DNA of 48,212 nt from Chitinophagaceae bacterium UBA1953 (lineage in GTDB: Bacteria; Bacteroidota; Bacteroidia; Chitinophagales; Chitinophagaceae): the NCBI GenBank assembly GCA_002336115.1, contig DDEN01000038.1, positions 1 through 48,212 on the forward strand, in the 5' to 3' direction. This document shows positions 17,153 to 25,321 of this stretch, in pieces. The position numbers were made by a program, and so were the translations under genes. The stretch's first letter is position 1. Each line of letters opens with the position of its first letter. The notes under the pieces were generated by a model. It was not told the DNA's origin, ran no database searches, and saw nothing but the letters and a program-made list of their open reading frames with translations.

Positions 17153-18508
17153 TTAGAAATTGCGAAGCCCTTTTACAAATTGCTCAACAGCCCTTCGTAC
17201 TGCCGAGGCCGAAGTGTGATGATTGTTGACCAGTACAGAAAACACAAGCAGCCTGTTTTTAGAAGTAATCAGGAAACCACTCAAGGCCACTTGCCCGCTT
17301 AATGTTCCTGTTTTTGCAAAAATCAACCCGCTCTCTTCTTTATAATAATTGCGTAGCGTTCCTGTATTACCAGTAGGAAGAATAGCTTTCATCCGGTCGA
17401 ATCCAAATTCATTTTTCATTTTAGTCAGTAACCATACAAAATCCTCTGGCGAAAAAAGATTGTACCGGCTGAGGCCACTTCCATCAACCCAGGAAGGTTG
17501 CTGAGGCATTTCTTTAAAGTCGGATTTCAGCAAACTGTCAATCAGTTTTTGTTCATCCATAAACCCAAAGAAACGGTTGCTCACCATTTGCAGGGTTTGT
17601 TCAGCAAAAAAATTATCGCTCCGGTACATCATAGGTTTAAACATCGAATCTGCCGGCTGGGAATGTATTGCATGAAAATGAAGTGAAGCGGTGGAAAAAT
17701 TTGCGGCAGTAATTTCTTTATGTATGGTGTCTTTTAATAATTCAAGAGCCGACTGCAGCCCGTTTGTTACAAACGGAATTTCCAGTTCACGATTCATTTC
17801 TGATCCCTCGGTAACCTTGTACACATTTTCAGTTCTGGGTCTTATAACATTAAATTGTTTTGAACGTTCGGGGTCAAATTTTACATCCCAGTTAACTTCA
17901 GGATCAGTAAATAGCAGCACTGAAGTATCATTCCCTGTTTCTTTTTTTTCAACCGAACGTTGCTGAATCCATTTAATAATGTTTCCGTAAACAGGTAGTG
18001 GACTTCTTTCAACCATGTAAGAGCCGAGATAGTCATCCCATGCCCATCCATATCCCAGCGCTTCCGATTTCCATACATCATCGGCCATTACAATCGGGCG
18101 GTTTTGCTTTCTCATAAATTCTGCAACAGGATGCTGCTTATAATCGCTATGCAAAAAAGTAGGGTCGCCAGAAGGTTTTAAAAAAATTGTATCGTTCCTT
18201 TCGGCATAATATATTCCGGTAAGACTATCCCCTAAATATTTCATACCTGTATATAATGTAGGAAGTTTGGTATTACTGGCAGGTACAAAAAATTTATTGC
18301 TGTTGTATTTCAGCAAGAACTTATTTTCACTGGCATCAAACACAGCTACACCTACATGTGCGTTAATAAGTGCAGAGTCGTTAAGCAGTTTATTCTGTAG
18401 CCTGCTGCCTGTTTTTTTCTGAACAGAGCAGGAAGAAACAATAAATGCCATCAGAAGTATAAAAAAACACCTGTTGAAAAAGACCGGAAAACGATTAATA
18501 TGAAACAT
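17153..18508 (-). CDS. dacB: D-alanyl-D-alanine carboxypeptidase/endopeptidase, PBP4 type (S13), lipoprotein
   Basis: This is a periplasmic peptidoglycan hydrolase trimming or cross-bridge-cutting D-Ala-D-Ala peptides. The three active-site motifs are SNTK (about residue 78), SDN in MYRSDNFFAEQ, and KTG in FAKTGTLSGQVALSGF. The N-terminus (FFILLMAFIVSSCS) has a lipobox VSSC at residue 27, so it is probably membrane-anchored. The length of 451 aa fits the family. The ATG at 18508 is preferred over a TTG five codons earlier. A short divergent gap separates it from the K+ channel gene. With the GH3/beta-lactamase fusion it forms a loose cell-wall turnover neighbourhood. Confidence 0.92.
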   Translation of the reverse strand: MFHINRFPVFFNRCFFILLMAFIVSSCSVQKKTGSRLQNKLLNDSALINAHVGVAVFDASENKFLLKYNSNKFFVPASNTKLPTLYTGMKYLGDSLTGIYYAERNDTIFLKPSGDPTFLHSDYKQHPVAEFMRKQNRPIVMADDVWKSEALGYGWAWDDYLGSYMVERSPLPVYGNIIKWIQQRSVEKKETGNDTSVLLFTDPEVNWDVKFDPERSKQFNVIRPRTENVYKVTEGSEMNRELEIPFVTNGLQSALELLKDTIHKEITAANFSTASLHFHAIHSQPADSMFKPMMYRSDNFFAEQTLQMVSNRFFGFMDEQKLIDSLLKSDFKEMPQQPSWVDGSGLSRYNLFSPEDFVWLLTKMKNEFGFDRMKAILPTGNTGTLRNYYKEESGLIFAKTGTLSGQVALSGFLITSKNRLLVFSVLVNNHHTSASAVRRAVEQFVKGLRNF

Positions 18509-18573
18509 GCAATAAATATACAAGTTTATTGCCCCATGTTTTGCAATAACAGTGTTGTGACTTATTTTTAGGC

Positions 18574-19566
18574 ATGTACTTTCTGCGAAGGTTAAAATAT
18601 TTCAAAGGGTTGCTTGTTCCAATCAGCTTTTTTGTTGCACTGCTGGTTATTGGCACGTTGGGATATATGCTGATTGAACACATGAACTTTCTCGACGCTT
18701 TGTACATGACAGTTATCACCATTGGCACTGTTGGCTATTCAGAAACAAAGCCACTAACTGAAGCAGGACGCATTTTTACCATTATTATTATTCTTATTAA
18801 TATTGGGGCTTTTACTTATTTCGTTACTTATCTCACCCGTTATTTACTCGACGGCGAATTTATTCATCAATACAAACAGCTTAAAATGGATAATGCTATC
18901 CAACATCTCAATAACCATGTTATTATATGTGGTTTTGGACGAAACGGCTCTGAATGTGCGCAGGTATTATATAACAACCGTATTCCATTTGTTGTAATTG
19001 AGGAAAAAAACAGTGCTCCGTCAAATCTGCAGTATGCAGTGCAGCATTTTATTAAAGGAGATGCTACAACGGATGACACATTGAGAGATGCGGGAATTGA
19101 AAAAGCCCGTGCTATAATTGCCACCATGCCGGTTGATGCTGATAACCTGTTTATGGTGCTTACGGCACGTCAACTCAATCCCAATATTGTAATCATCAGC
19201 CGTGCATCGCACGACAGCAGTGTAAACAAGCTGCGTGTTGCAGGTGCAAACAATGTGATTATGCCCGATAAAATTGGCGGCGCTCACATGGCAACCATGG
19301 TGCTGATACCCGATGTTGCTGAAGTAATTTCTTTAATGGGCACCAAAAACACAACCGAGTTTAAAATAGAAGAAATTGTAGCCAACAATTCAATTACACT
19401 TGGCGAACTGGATTTATGGAAAAACTGTGGCTGCACTATTCTCGGTGTAAAGAATAAAGGCGAATACACACTTAACCCGCCTCCCGATTATTATGTCAAT
19501 GATGGCGAACGCATCATTATCATGGGAAGTGAATACCAGATCAGAAAAGCGAAAGAGTTGGTGTGA
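18574..19566 (+). CDS. Two-helix potassium channel with RCK (TrkA-N/TrkA-C) gating domains
   Basis: This is an inner-membrane K+ channel of the MthK/Kch type. Two transmembrane helices (about 13-33 and 64-88) flank a pore loop with selectivity filter TIGTVGYSE (49-57). A cytosolic RCK-N domain begins at HVIICGFGRNGSECAQVL (about 115), with a Rossmann glycine motif GFGRNG, and an RCK-C domain follows (about 250-330). The 330 residues match the family. Gating by nucleotide or Ca2+ is known for relatives but is not shown here. TATTTTTA (18563-18570), 3 nt before the ATG, may be the -7 element, which would make the mRNA nearly leaderless. Confidence 0.92.
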   Translation: MYFLRRLKYFKGLLVPISFFVALLVIGTLGYMLIEHMNFLDALYMTVITIGTVGYSETKPLTEAGRIFTIIIILINIGAFTYFVTYLTRYLLDGEFIHQYKQLKMDNAIQHLNNHVIICGFGRNGSECAQVLYNNRIPFVVIEEKNSAPSNLQYAVQHFIKGDATTDDTLRDAGIEKARAIIATMPVDADNLFMVLTARQLNPNIVIISRASHDSSVNKLRVAGANNVIMPDKIGGAHMATMVLIPDVAEVISLMGTKNTTEFKIEEIVANNSITLGELDLWKNCGCTILGVKNKGEYTLNPPPDYYVNDGERIIIMGSEYQIRKAKELV

Positions 19567-19586
19567 AAAATAATTCCAAAAAATGA

Positions 19587-20723
19587 TTAATCTCTTTCCT
19601 GCGCTCTCAGCCAGCGTTCCGGAATTTCATTGTGGCTGGCAAGCCTGTAATCGGTAGCGCTGCAGGCAATGAATTTATGATTGGGTAACTGCATCCACCA
19701 TCTGCCTGTTTTTTTGCTCTGCAGAAACAATGTATCCACTTCCGCAAATGCAGTATGAAATTCATTAAACGAATTCCTGTCTTCAATGGATGCTTCTGTT
19801 TTTAATTTGTAACGGCCATCGATAAAATACCAGATCATCTGTGCAATTTGTATGGCAGTTAATTCATCCCTGTCGTTGTTTACATTATAACCGTAAATGC
19901 CAATTGATGTAAGCTGGTCGCTCAATCCTGCAAACCGTGTAATAGTACACATGTCTTCACCATTCAGTCCATTTGGTGTAGTGCGGTTGGCAGGTGCATA
20001 AGCATTGGCCATTGCAGCCACATCAACACTTACAAAATTTGAACTTCTGATAACAGGTTCCATTTCTTCCAGTGCATCTTTCACCACACCCACACGGAAA
20101 CAATCAAACCGTAAACGATCCATTGTTTGCAGAATATTGGGATGAACAAAATAGCTCTGAAAAGCAATATGGTTGTAATGACGGATAAAGTTTGGTTCGC
20201 CGGTAAGCATTTCCATCAGGAAATTTTCACTGCGCACTCTTGTTTCCATGTTCAGGTTAATAAATGCATCTATACAACTTGCTTCAACAATCTGCTGCCG
20301 CTGTACATACGCACCATATTGTGCAAGCGTAAGATCGTGACTGCCACCAAGAATAATCACCGTTTTTCCGGCATTAATTAATTCTGCAATCACCATTTTA
20401 GCCGCAGCGTATGTATCGTTGAGTGATGCACCTGTTTTTACATTACCAATATCAGCAATGCGTATATCGGTATGCCAACAATATAGCCTGTATAAATTTT
20501 TGCGGATGACCGACGGAGCTTCACCTGCTGCAATTCCGTTGCCGCTTCCACGCTCATCAGTAACACCAACAAGGATCAGTTCTGCTTCATCAATATCAGG
20601 GAAGTTGCTTGTGTAAAGTTGTGTTGTGGTACCCAGCTGGGCACTGTTCCATTCATCATCACCAAGAATAACAGTTAAGTCAAGAGGTTCAAGGAAATCT
20701 TTAATCAGCAGTTGATCGCTCAT
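19587..20723 (-). CDS. Ureohydrolase (arginase/formimidoylglutamase)-like protein lacking most metal ligands
   Basis: The 378-aa protein has the ureohydrolase fold order: LILVGVTDERGSGNG, GGSHDLT (126-132), a strand at 155-160, and FVSVDVAAMA (230-239), then IGIYGYN. In active enzymes two Mn ions are held by His in GG(D/S)H, by Asp-x-His-x-Asp in the next strand, and by Asp-x-Asp in the SxDxD motif. Here the second motif reads NLNME and the third SVDVA, so only one His and one Asp clearly remain. I recall other Bacteroidota homologues of this type that are annotated as formimidoylglutamase. Hydrolysis of arginine or formiminoglutamate is therefore doubtful. A TATGTTTG promoter box precedes the ATG. 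Monocistronic. Confidence 0.82.
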   Translation of the reverse strand: MSDQLLIKDFLEPLDLTVILGDDEWNSAQLGTTTQLYTSNFPDIDEAELILVGVTDERGSGNGIAAGEAPSVIRKNLYRLYCWHTDIRIADIGNVKTGASLNDTYAAAKMVIAELINAGKTVIILGGSHDLTLAQYGAYVQRQQIVEASCIDAFINLNMETRVRSENFLMEMLTGEPNFIRHYNHIAFQSYFVHPNILQTMDRLRFDCFRVGVVKDALEEMEPVIRSSNFVSVDVAAMANAYAPANRTTPNGLNGEDMCTITRFAGLSDQLTSIGIYGYNVNNDRDELTAIQIAQMIWYFIDGRYKLKTEASIEDRNSFNEFHTAFAEVDTLFLQSKKTGRWWMQLPNHKFIACSATDYRLASHNEIPERWLRAQERD

Positions 20724-20740
20724 TCAGTTTTTATTTGCAG

Positions 20741-20748
20741 CAAACATA
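20741..20748 (-). promoter_or_regulatory. -7 box TATGTTTG of the ureohydrolase-like gene
   Basis: Read on the minus strand, TATGTTTG fits TANNTTTG and ends 17 nt before the ATG at 20723. Confidence 0.5.
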
Positions 20749-20819
20749 CGTAATGAGTGGTTTAAAGAAAATTATTCATTAACGATTGTTTTTCCCTTTC
20801 TGCCTAACTTGCTTCCTGA

Positions 20820-21245
20820 TTGAGAAAACTGATCACCATATTTTCATTAGCAGCATTTTGTATCAGCAGTGTTACAATGCCTTACTGCAATTTTGACGAC
20901 ACAGTTCCTGTAAGCAATTTATATGAACAACATTTATTACAGGATGATGATGGAGGTTTGCTGGATTTTTTAGGTGAAAAAATCCTGGTTGTTGGTTCTT
21001 TATTTGATACGGACGATTCTCCTTCAAACGGCAGAACCATTCCCCAAAATCAGCATCCTTACCAGGCATTACACCTGCAGAATGGATTTTTCCATTTTTC
21101 AAAAACAACTCCCATAGCAACTAAAAAAATTGTTTGGTTCGAGGTTGATTACAGCCTTTTCAAGGAAACAAAATTTCAGCAGGAGTTTGCTTCTTCTGTT
21201 TTTCACCCTCCATCAATCAGGTCGGCTGTTGCTTACTCCTGTTAA
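20820..21245 (+). CDS. Small secreted hypothetical protein ahead of a TonB receptor
   Basis: I do not recognise the family by name. The 141-aa product starts with TTG (RKLITIFSLAAFCISSVTM) and has a signal-peptide-like N-terminus. The mature part is acidic early (LQDDDGGLLDFLGEKIL) and ends with SSVFHPPSIRSAVAYSC. The FHPP end recalls small exported Bacteroidota proteins found beside metal-uptake TonB receptors, some of which end in WQPP (from memory). The TonB receptor gene begins 121 nt downstream on the same strand with no terminator between, so the two are probably cotranscribed. A partner role in substrate capture is inference only. Confidence 0.65.
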   Translation: MRKLITIFSLAAFCISSVTMPYCNFDDTVPVSNLYEQHLLQDDDGGLLDFLGEKILVVGSLFDTDDSPSNGRTIPQNQHPYQALHLQNGFFHFSKTTPIATKKIVWFEVDYSLFKETKFQQEFASSVFHPPSIRSAVAYSC

Positions 21246-21366
21246 GCAATAATTATGCAATTACTCTTTTTATTCAATTAATATTGTAATGAAGCCTATG
21301 CGTTGCTGTAAAAGCTATTGCAATCAGCTTACAGTTACAATAAACTATAAAGTTCCATTTGAACGT

Positions 21367-23526
21367 ATGAAACAATTCTCATTTCTCTTACTAATACTTA
21401 TTCTCTTTACTGGAAATATTTACGCACAATACAATTTCAAAGCAATTATAAAAGACAGTATTTCAAAAGAACCACTGGCCGGAGTTACTGTTGTTGCCAA
21501 TACATTTAAAAAAAACAACATCAGCAATGAAGAAGGAAAACTCATCATCAAAAATATTCCCGTATCACCGGCTTCATTTACCTTTTCACATACCGGTTAC
21601 AAAACAAAAACAGTTTTGCTGAATTTAAGTGATACTTCATTTAGCACTATCTATCTTACAAGATCGGAAACACAGTTAAGCGATGTGGTTATTGTAAGCT
21701 CATCACGTACTGAATCAAGAATTGAAAATCTTCCTACAAGAGTTGAAGTGCTCGGCACTGAAGAAGTGGATGAGGAAGGAGGAATTAAACCCGGCAATAT
21801 TATCAGTTTACTGGGCGATGTAGCCGGTATTCAAACACAACAAACATCAGCAGCAACAGGAAATACTGATTTACGTATACAAGGTTTGCAGGGTCGTTAC
21901 ACACAGATACTTCGTGATGGTATGCCTTTGTTTGGTGGTTACTCCGGCAGTTTCAGCATTATGCAGATACCTCCAGCCGATATTAAACAGGTTGAAATTA
22001 TTAAAGGTGCAAGTTCAACATTGTATGGCGGTGGTGCAATTGCCGGGCTAATCAATCTTGTGTCAAAAAAACCGGAGCTGGGCAGGTTTGAAAAAAGTTT
22101 ATTGCTCAACCAGACTTCGCTCAACGAAACCAATGCAAATGTTTACCTCAGCAACAGGGACAAATCAGTTGGTTTTACATTTTATGCAGGCGTAAATTAT
22201 CAAAAGCAAATGGATATTGATAAAGATGGTTACAGCGATTTGCCTAAAACAAATTCTGTTTTTCTTCATCCTCGCTTATTTCTTTATCCTTCATCCAAAC
22301 AAACAATTGCCATTGGTTATACAGGTGCATTTGAAACAAGAAAAGGCGGGTTCATGCAGGCAATCACCCAATCGAACAGCAACAATTATTTCAGCGAAAA
22401 CAAATCAGTAAGAAATGGAATAGATGCAGAATGGGAAAACAAAATCAGCAGCAAAACCAAACTCGTCATTAAAGGAAATGGTACATTCTTCAACCGCAAT
22501 ATCACTACCAATGTTTTTGGAATGAAGGCCCACCAGGCATCTTGGTTTACAGAAGCATCGTATGTAACCAAGCAAAAGAAACACGATTGGGTGTTTGGTG
22601 CAAACTTCAGCGGCGACGTGTTTAACAAACAACTCCCCGACAGTACACAAATCAACAACTACAATCATCAAACAACAGGTTTGTTTGTGCAGGACGACTG
22701 GCGCATTCTACCAAAGCTGATTGCAGAAGCAGGTTTACGCTGGGATTATCACAATCAATACGGCTCGTTTGTATTGCCACGCATTTCGTTGTTGTATAAA
22801 ATCAATCCATACTTTTCAACAAGACTTGGCGGAGGTATGGGTTACAAAATTCCTACTTTGTTTAATAGTGAAATTGATGAGCGTGATTACAAACTGCTCC
22901 TCCCTCTTTCATCCGTTAAACCGGAAAAATCAAACGGTGTAAACTGGGATGTGAATTTTAAAAAGAGTTTTGATGAAGTCGATCTCACCATCAATCAATC
23001 GTTTTACATAACACAAATTACTTCACCGGTTACCAGTTATACCGATGCAGCACAGCATATTCATTTCCAGAATCAATCAAAGCCGCTCAATACAAAAGGT
23101 TTTGAAACGTATGTGCAGATCAAATACAAATCGGCAGATGCATACATTGGCTACACGTACACTGTTGCTAAAAAAGAATACGATCAGTTGCAGCCTTACT
23201 TAAGTCTTTCCGCACGAAACAAATTTGCAGCAGTTGTTGCCAATGAGTTTTCTGCTCATTTCCGGGCAGGAATTGAAGCAGCTTATACCGGCAAACAATA
23301 TCTTGATAATGGCAATACAACTCCGTCTTATTTATTTGCGGCTGCTATGATGCGGTACGATTTAAGTCATTTGACGATTGTACTAAACTGTGAAAACTTA
23401 TTTGATTACCGCCAGAACAAATCACATTCCATTGTAAGCGGTAGCAATACAAACCCGGTGTTCGAACAAATCTGGGCACCGCTTGATGGTCGTGTTGTGA
23501 ACCTTTCGGTACAGTTTCATTGGTAG
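21367..23526 (+). CDS. TonB-dependent outer-membrane receptor with CarboxypepD_reg-like domain
   Basis: The 719-aa product is an outer-membrane beta-barrel importer driven by TonB. The ATG at 21367 gives a proper signal peptide (MKQFSFLLLILILFTGNIYAQ); an upstream ATG at 21289 would add 26 residues without leader features. A carboxypeptidase-regulatory-like beta-sandwich (about 22-100) precedes the plug (about 115-225) with RIQGLQGRYTQILRDGMPLFGG and VEIIKGASSTLYGGGAIAGLINLVSKKP. The barrel ends in VVNLSVQFHW with a terminal aromatic residue, as expected for outer-membrane insertion. No SusD partner is present, so the substrate is more likely a metal chelate or cofactor than a polysaccharide; this is inference. 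Confidence 0.92.
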   Translation: MKQFSFLLLILILFTGNIYAQYNFKAIIKDSISKEPLAGVTVVANTFKKNNISNEEGKLIIKNIPVSPASFTFSHTGYKTKTVLLNLSDTSFSTIYLTRSETQLSDVVIVSSSRTESRIENLPTRVEVLGTEEVDEEGGIKPGNIISLLGDVAGIQTQQTSAATGNTDLRIQGLQGRYTQILRDGMPLFGGYSGSFSIMQIPPADIKQVEIIKGASSTLYGGGAIAGLINLVSKKPELGRFEKSLLLNQTSLNETNANVYLSNRDKSVGFTFYAGVNYQKQMDIDKDGYSDLPKTNSVFLHPRLFLYPSSKQTIAIGYTGAFETRKGGFMQAITQSNSNNYFSENKSVRNGIDAEWENKISSKTKLVIKGNGTFFNRNITTNVFGMKAHQASWFTEASYVTKQKKHDWVFGANFSGDVFNKQLPDSTQINNYNHQTTGLFVQDDWRILPKLIAEAGLRWDYHNQYGSFVLPRISLLYKINPYFSTRLGGGMGYKIPTLFNSEIDERDYKLLLPLSSVKPEKSNGVNWDVNFKKSFDEVDLTINQSFYITQITSPVTSYTDAAQHIHFQNQSKPLNTKGFETYVQIKYKSADAYIGYTYTVAKKEYDQLQPYLSLSARNKFAAVVANEFSAHFRAGIEAAYTGKQYLDNGNTTPSYLFAAAMMRYDLSHLTIVLNCENLFDYRQNKSHSIVSGSNTNPVFEQIWAPLDGRVVNLSVQFHW

Positions 23527-23538
23527 GATACATAAGGC

Positions 23539-23599
23539 ATTCGTGAACCGTGAATCGTTAGAGGGACCTTCACTCACGAATGACGATTCACGTTTCACG
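23539..23599. repeat. CGTGAATCGT imperfect inverted repeat upstream of pheS
   Basis: The left arm CGTGAACCGTGAATCGT (23542-23558) pairs with ACGATTCACGTTTCACG (23583-23599) with one mismatch over 17 bp. A second pair, CATTCGTGA (23539-23547) and TCACGAATG (23574-23582), overlaps it. It lies between the TonB gene and the pheS promoter box. Confidence 0.75.
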
Positions 23600-23605
23600 A
23601 TTACT

Positions 23606-23613
23606 TATCTTTG
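23606..23613 (+). promoter_or_regulatory. -7 box TATCTTTG of pheS
   Basis: TATCTTTG fits TANNTTTG and ends only 4 nt before the ATG at 23618, which predicts an essentially leaderless message. It rules out the longer frame starting at 23543. Confidence 0.6.
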
Positions 23614-23617
23614 CAGC

Positions 23618-24649
23618 ATGGAACAGGTGTTACAACAGATTGAAACGTTGCGTAAAGAAATTGAAGAGCTGAAAATCGACAGTGCCAAAGCGCTGGAAGA
23701 ATACCGCATTAAATTTCTCGGCACCAAGGGTTTGGTAAAAGCGCTCATGGGTGAAATGAAAAATGTAGCCAATGAACAAAAGAAAGCGTTTGGTCAAAAC
23801 CTCAACGATTTCAAACAATTTGCTGAAGCGAAGTATGAAGAGTGGAAAGCTTTAACCGGTAACGGAACTGAAGCGGCTGAAAACAAAATGGATCTCACTC
23901 TTCCCGGCGATGCATTGCCAATCGGCAGCCGTCATCCCATCAGTTTAATGCGCAACCGTATTGTAAATATTTTTCAGCGTTTGGGCTTTGCTGTTGCTGA
24001 GGGGCCGGAAATTGATGATGACTTTCACAACTTCACTGCATTAAATCTTCCTGAAAATCATCCTGCCCGTGATATGCAGGATACATTTTATATCAGCACC
24101 GATCCGGCATGGTTGCTGCGCACACATACAAGTAATGTGCAGATACATGAAATGATGAAAGGAAAACTTCCTATCCGCATCATTACTCCCGGTCGTGTGT
24201 ATCGTAACGAAACCATCAGTGCAAGAAGTCACTGCTTCTTTCACCAGGTGGAAGGTTTGTATGTGGATGAGAAAGTAAGCTTTGCTGATCTTAAACAAAC
24301 GCTTTACTTCTTTGTGCAGGAAATGTTTGGTAAAGATGTGAAAGTACGTTTCCGTCCGTCTTATTTTCCGTTTACTGAGCCAAGTGCAGAAATGGACATC
24401 AGTTGCATGCTTTGCCATGGCGAAGGATGTAATGTTTGTAAGAAAACCGGCTGGCTCGAAATTCTTGGTTGCGGCATGGTTCATCCCAAAGTGTTGGAAA
24501 ACTGCGGTATCGACAGTAACAAATATTCAGGCTTTGCATTTGGTATGGGTATTGAACGCCCTGCCTTGCTGAAATATGGCATTAAAGATATCCGCCTGTT
24601 CAGCGAAAACGATGTTCGTTTCCTGAAACAGTTTACAGGAGCTGTTTAG
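23618..24649 (+). CDS. pheS: Phenylalanine--tRNA ligase alpha subunit
   Basis: This class II synthetase subunit pairs with PheT to charge tRNA-Phe in the cytoplasm. The 343 residues begin with a coiled-coil arm (MEQVLQQIETLRKEIEELK, about 1-85). The catalytic core contains HPISLMRNRIVNIF, GFAVAEGPEIDDDFHNFTALN, RTHTSNVQ, GRVYRNE, HCFFHQVEG and GFAFGMGIERPALLKYGI (motif 3). The start at 23618 gives the normal length and sits just after the promoter box; the 25 extra codons upstream come from the inverted repeat. pheT is not adjacent, as is common in Bacteroidota. Confidence 0.97.
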   Translation: MEQVLQQIETLRKEIEELKIDSAKALEEYRIKFLGTKGLVKALMGEMKNVANEQKKAFGQNLNDFKQFAEAKYEEWKALTGNGTEAAENKMDLTLPGDALPIGSRHPISLMRNRIVNIFQRLGFAVAEGPEIDDDFHNFTALNLPENHPARDMQDTFYISTDPAWLLRTHTSNVQIHEMMKGKLPIRIITPGRVYRNETISARSHCFFHQVEGLYVDEKVSFADLKQTLYFFVQEMFGKDVKVRFRPSYFPFTEPSAEMDISCMLCHGEGCNVCKKTGWLEILGCGMVHPKVLENCGIDSNKYSGFAFGMGIERPALLKYGIKDIRLFSENDVRFLKQFTGAV

Positions 24650-24654
24650 TTTGA

Positions 24655-24689
24655 GCCACAAAGTCGCAAAGACTCAAAGCAACACGAAG
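24655..24689. repeat. CACAAAG/CGCAAAG/CTCAAAG word repeat
   Basis: Directly after pheS, GCCACAAAG, TCGCAAAG, ACTCAAAG and CAACACGAAG follow in near-tandem register (about 9-nt period). The same word family, on the other strand, occurs at 45454-45494. Confidence 0.6.
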
Positions 24690-24756
24690 AAATGCAATTC
24701 ATTTTTCAAATGAATAAAACAGGTCTTGTAACAAGCGGCATAATTTCTATTCAGTT

Positions 24757-24779
24757 GCATTGGCGTCGCACTCTTGTAC
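24757..24779 (+). repeat. Dispersed 23-bp repeat, copy 1
   Basis: A 23-bp element beginning GCATTGGCGTCGCACTCTTG and ending TAC lies in the 255-bp gap between pheS and the next gene. A copy differing at one base occurs in reverse orientation at 42556-42578. The rest of this gap holds a small hairpin (24857-24878, AAGCTGT/ACAGCTT) and nothing else recognisable. Confidence 0.75.
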
Positions 24780-24904
24780 TGTAACAGTTCTATTCAAAAA
24801 ATTATTTAACCTTGCACATCATTATCTACGTACTTTATAGTTTATAACTGAAGTGCAAGCTGTAAAAAGCCACAGCTTTGAAGAATTAAAAACCACTTTA
24901 ATAG

Positions 24905-25321
24905 ATGCTTGTTGATATGAATACATTAAAAACACCTTTGATTGTGACCGGGCTTTTTGTTTTTTCATGCTTAATGCCTGTAATTCCAATTCTCATAATG
25001 TATTTTGACGGCGGGTTGTTGGCATTGGTAGATAAACTATTATTTGATGGCAAGACTGTCAGAACTGATATTACTAATTGGATTGTTAATTTTAGTTTAT
25101 CAGTTCTTTTTCTGGTCTTGTTTTATAAGACTTCAATAATTGCTGGGGAAATTATTTTTTCTGTATTAGCATTAATCTTTCTATTTGGCTTCTTGGTTTT
25201 TCTTACTGGGGATAAATATGGAGAGACTAACCCGAATTTTTTATACTTTCTGATAATCAGTCTTTTCTCAGGGCTTATTCTTTGTGCTACAGCAATTGTA
25301 AAAAAGTTGGAACAAAGCTAA
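24905..25321 (+). CDS. Hypothetical four-helix membrane protein (138 aa)
   Basis: I do not recognise it. The product has about four hydrophobic segments (about 10-33, 61-80, 82-100, 110-131) with short loops, one of which reads DKLLFDGKTVRTDITNW. A start at the ATG 24905 or the ATG 24917 is possible. It reads as more AT-rich than its neighbours and stands alone between intergenic repeats, which would fit a gene gained recently. No promoter or terminator is clear. Confidence 0.65.
   Translation: MLVDMNTLKTPLIVTGLFVFSCLMPVIPILIMYFDGGLLALVDKLLFDGKTVRTDITNWIVNFSLSVLFLVLFYKTSIIAGEIIFSVLALIFLFGFLVFLTGDKYGETNPNFLYFLIISLFSGLILCATAIVKKLEQS

Noticed and set aside
23543..23617. A 25-codon N-terminal extension of PheS
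   Set aside because: It is translated from the inverted repeat and the -7 promoter box; the start at 23618 matches the family length.
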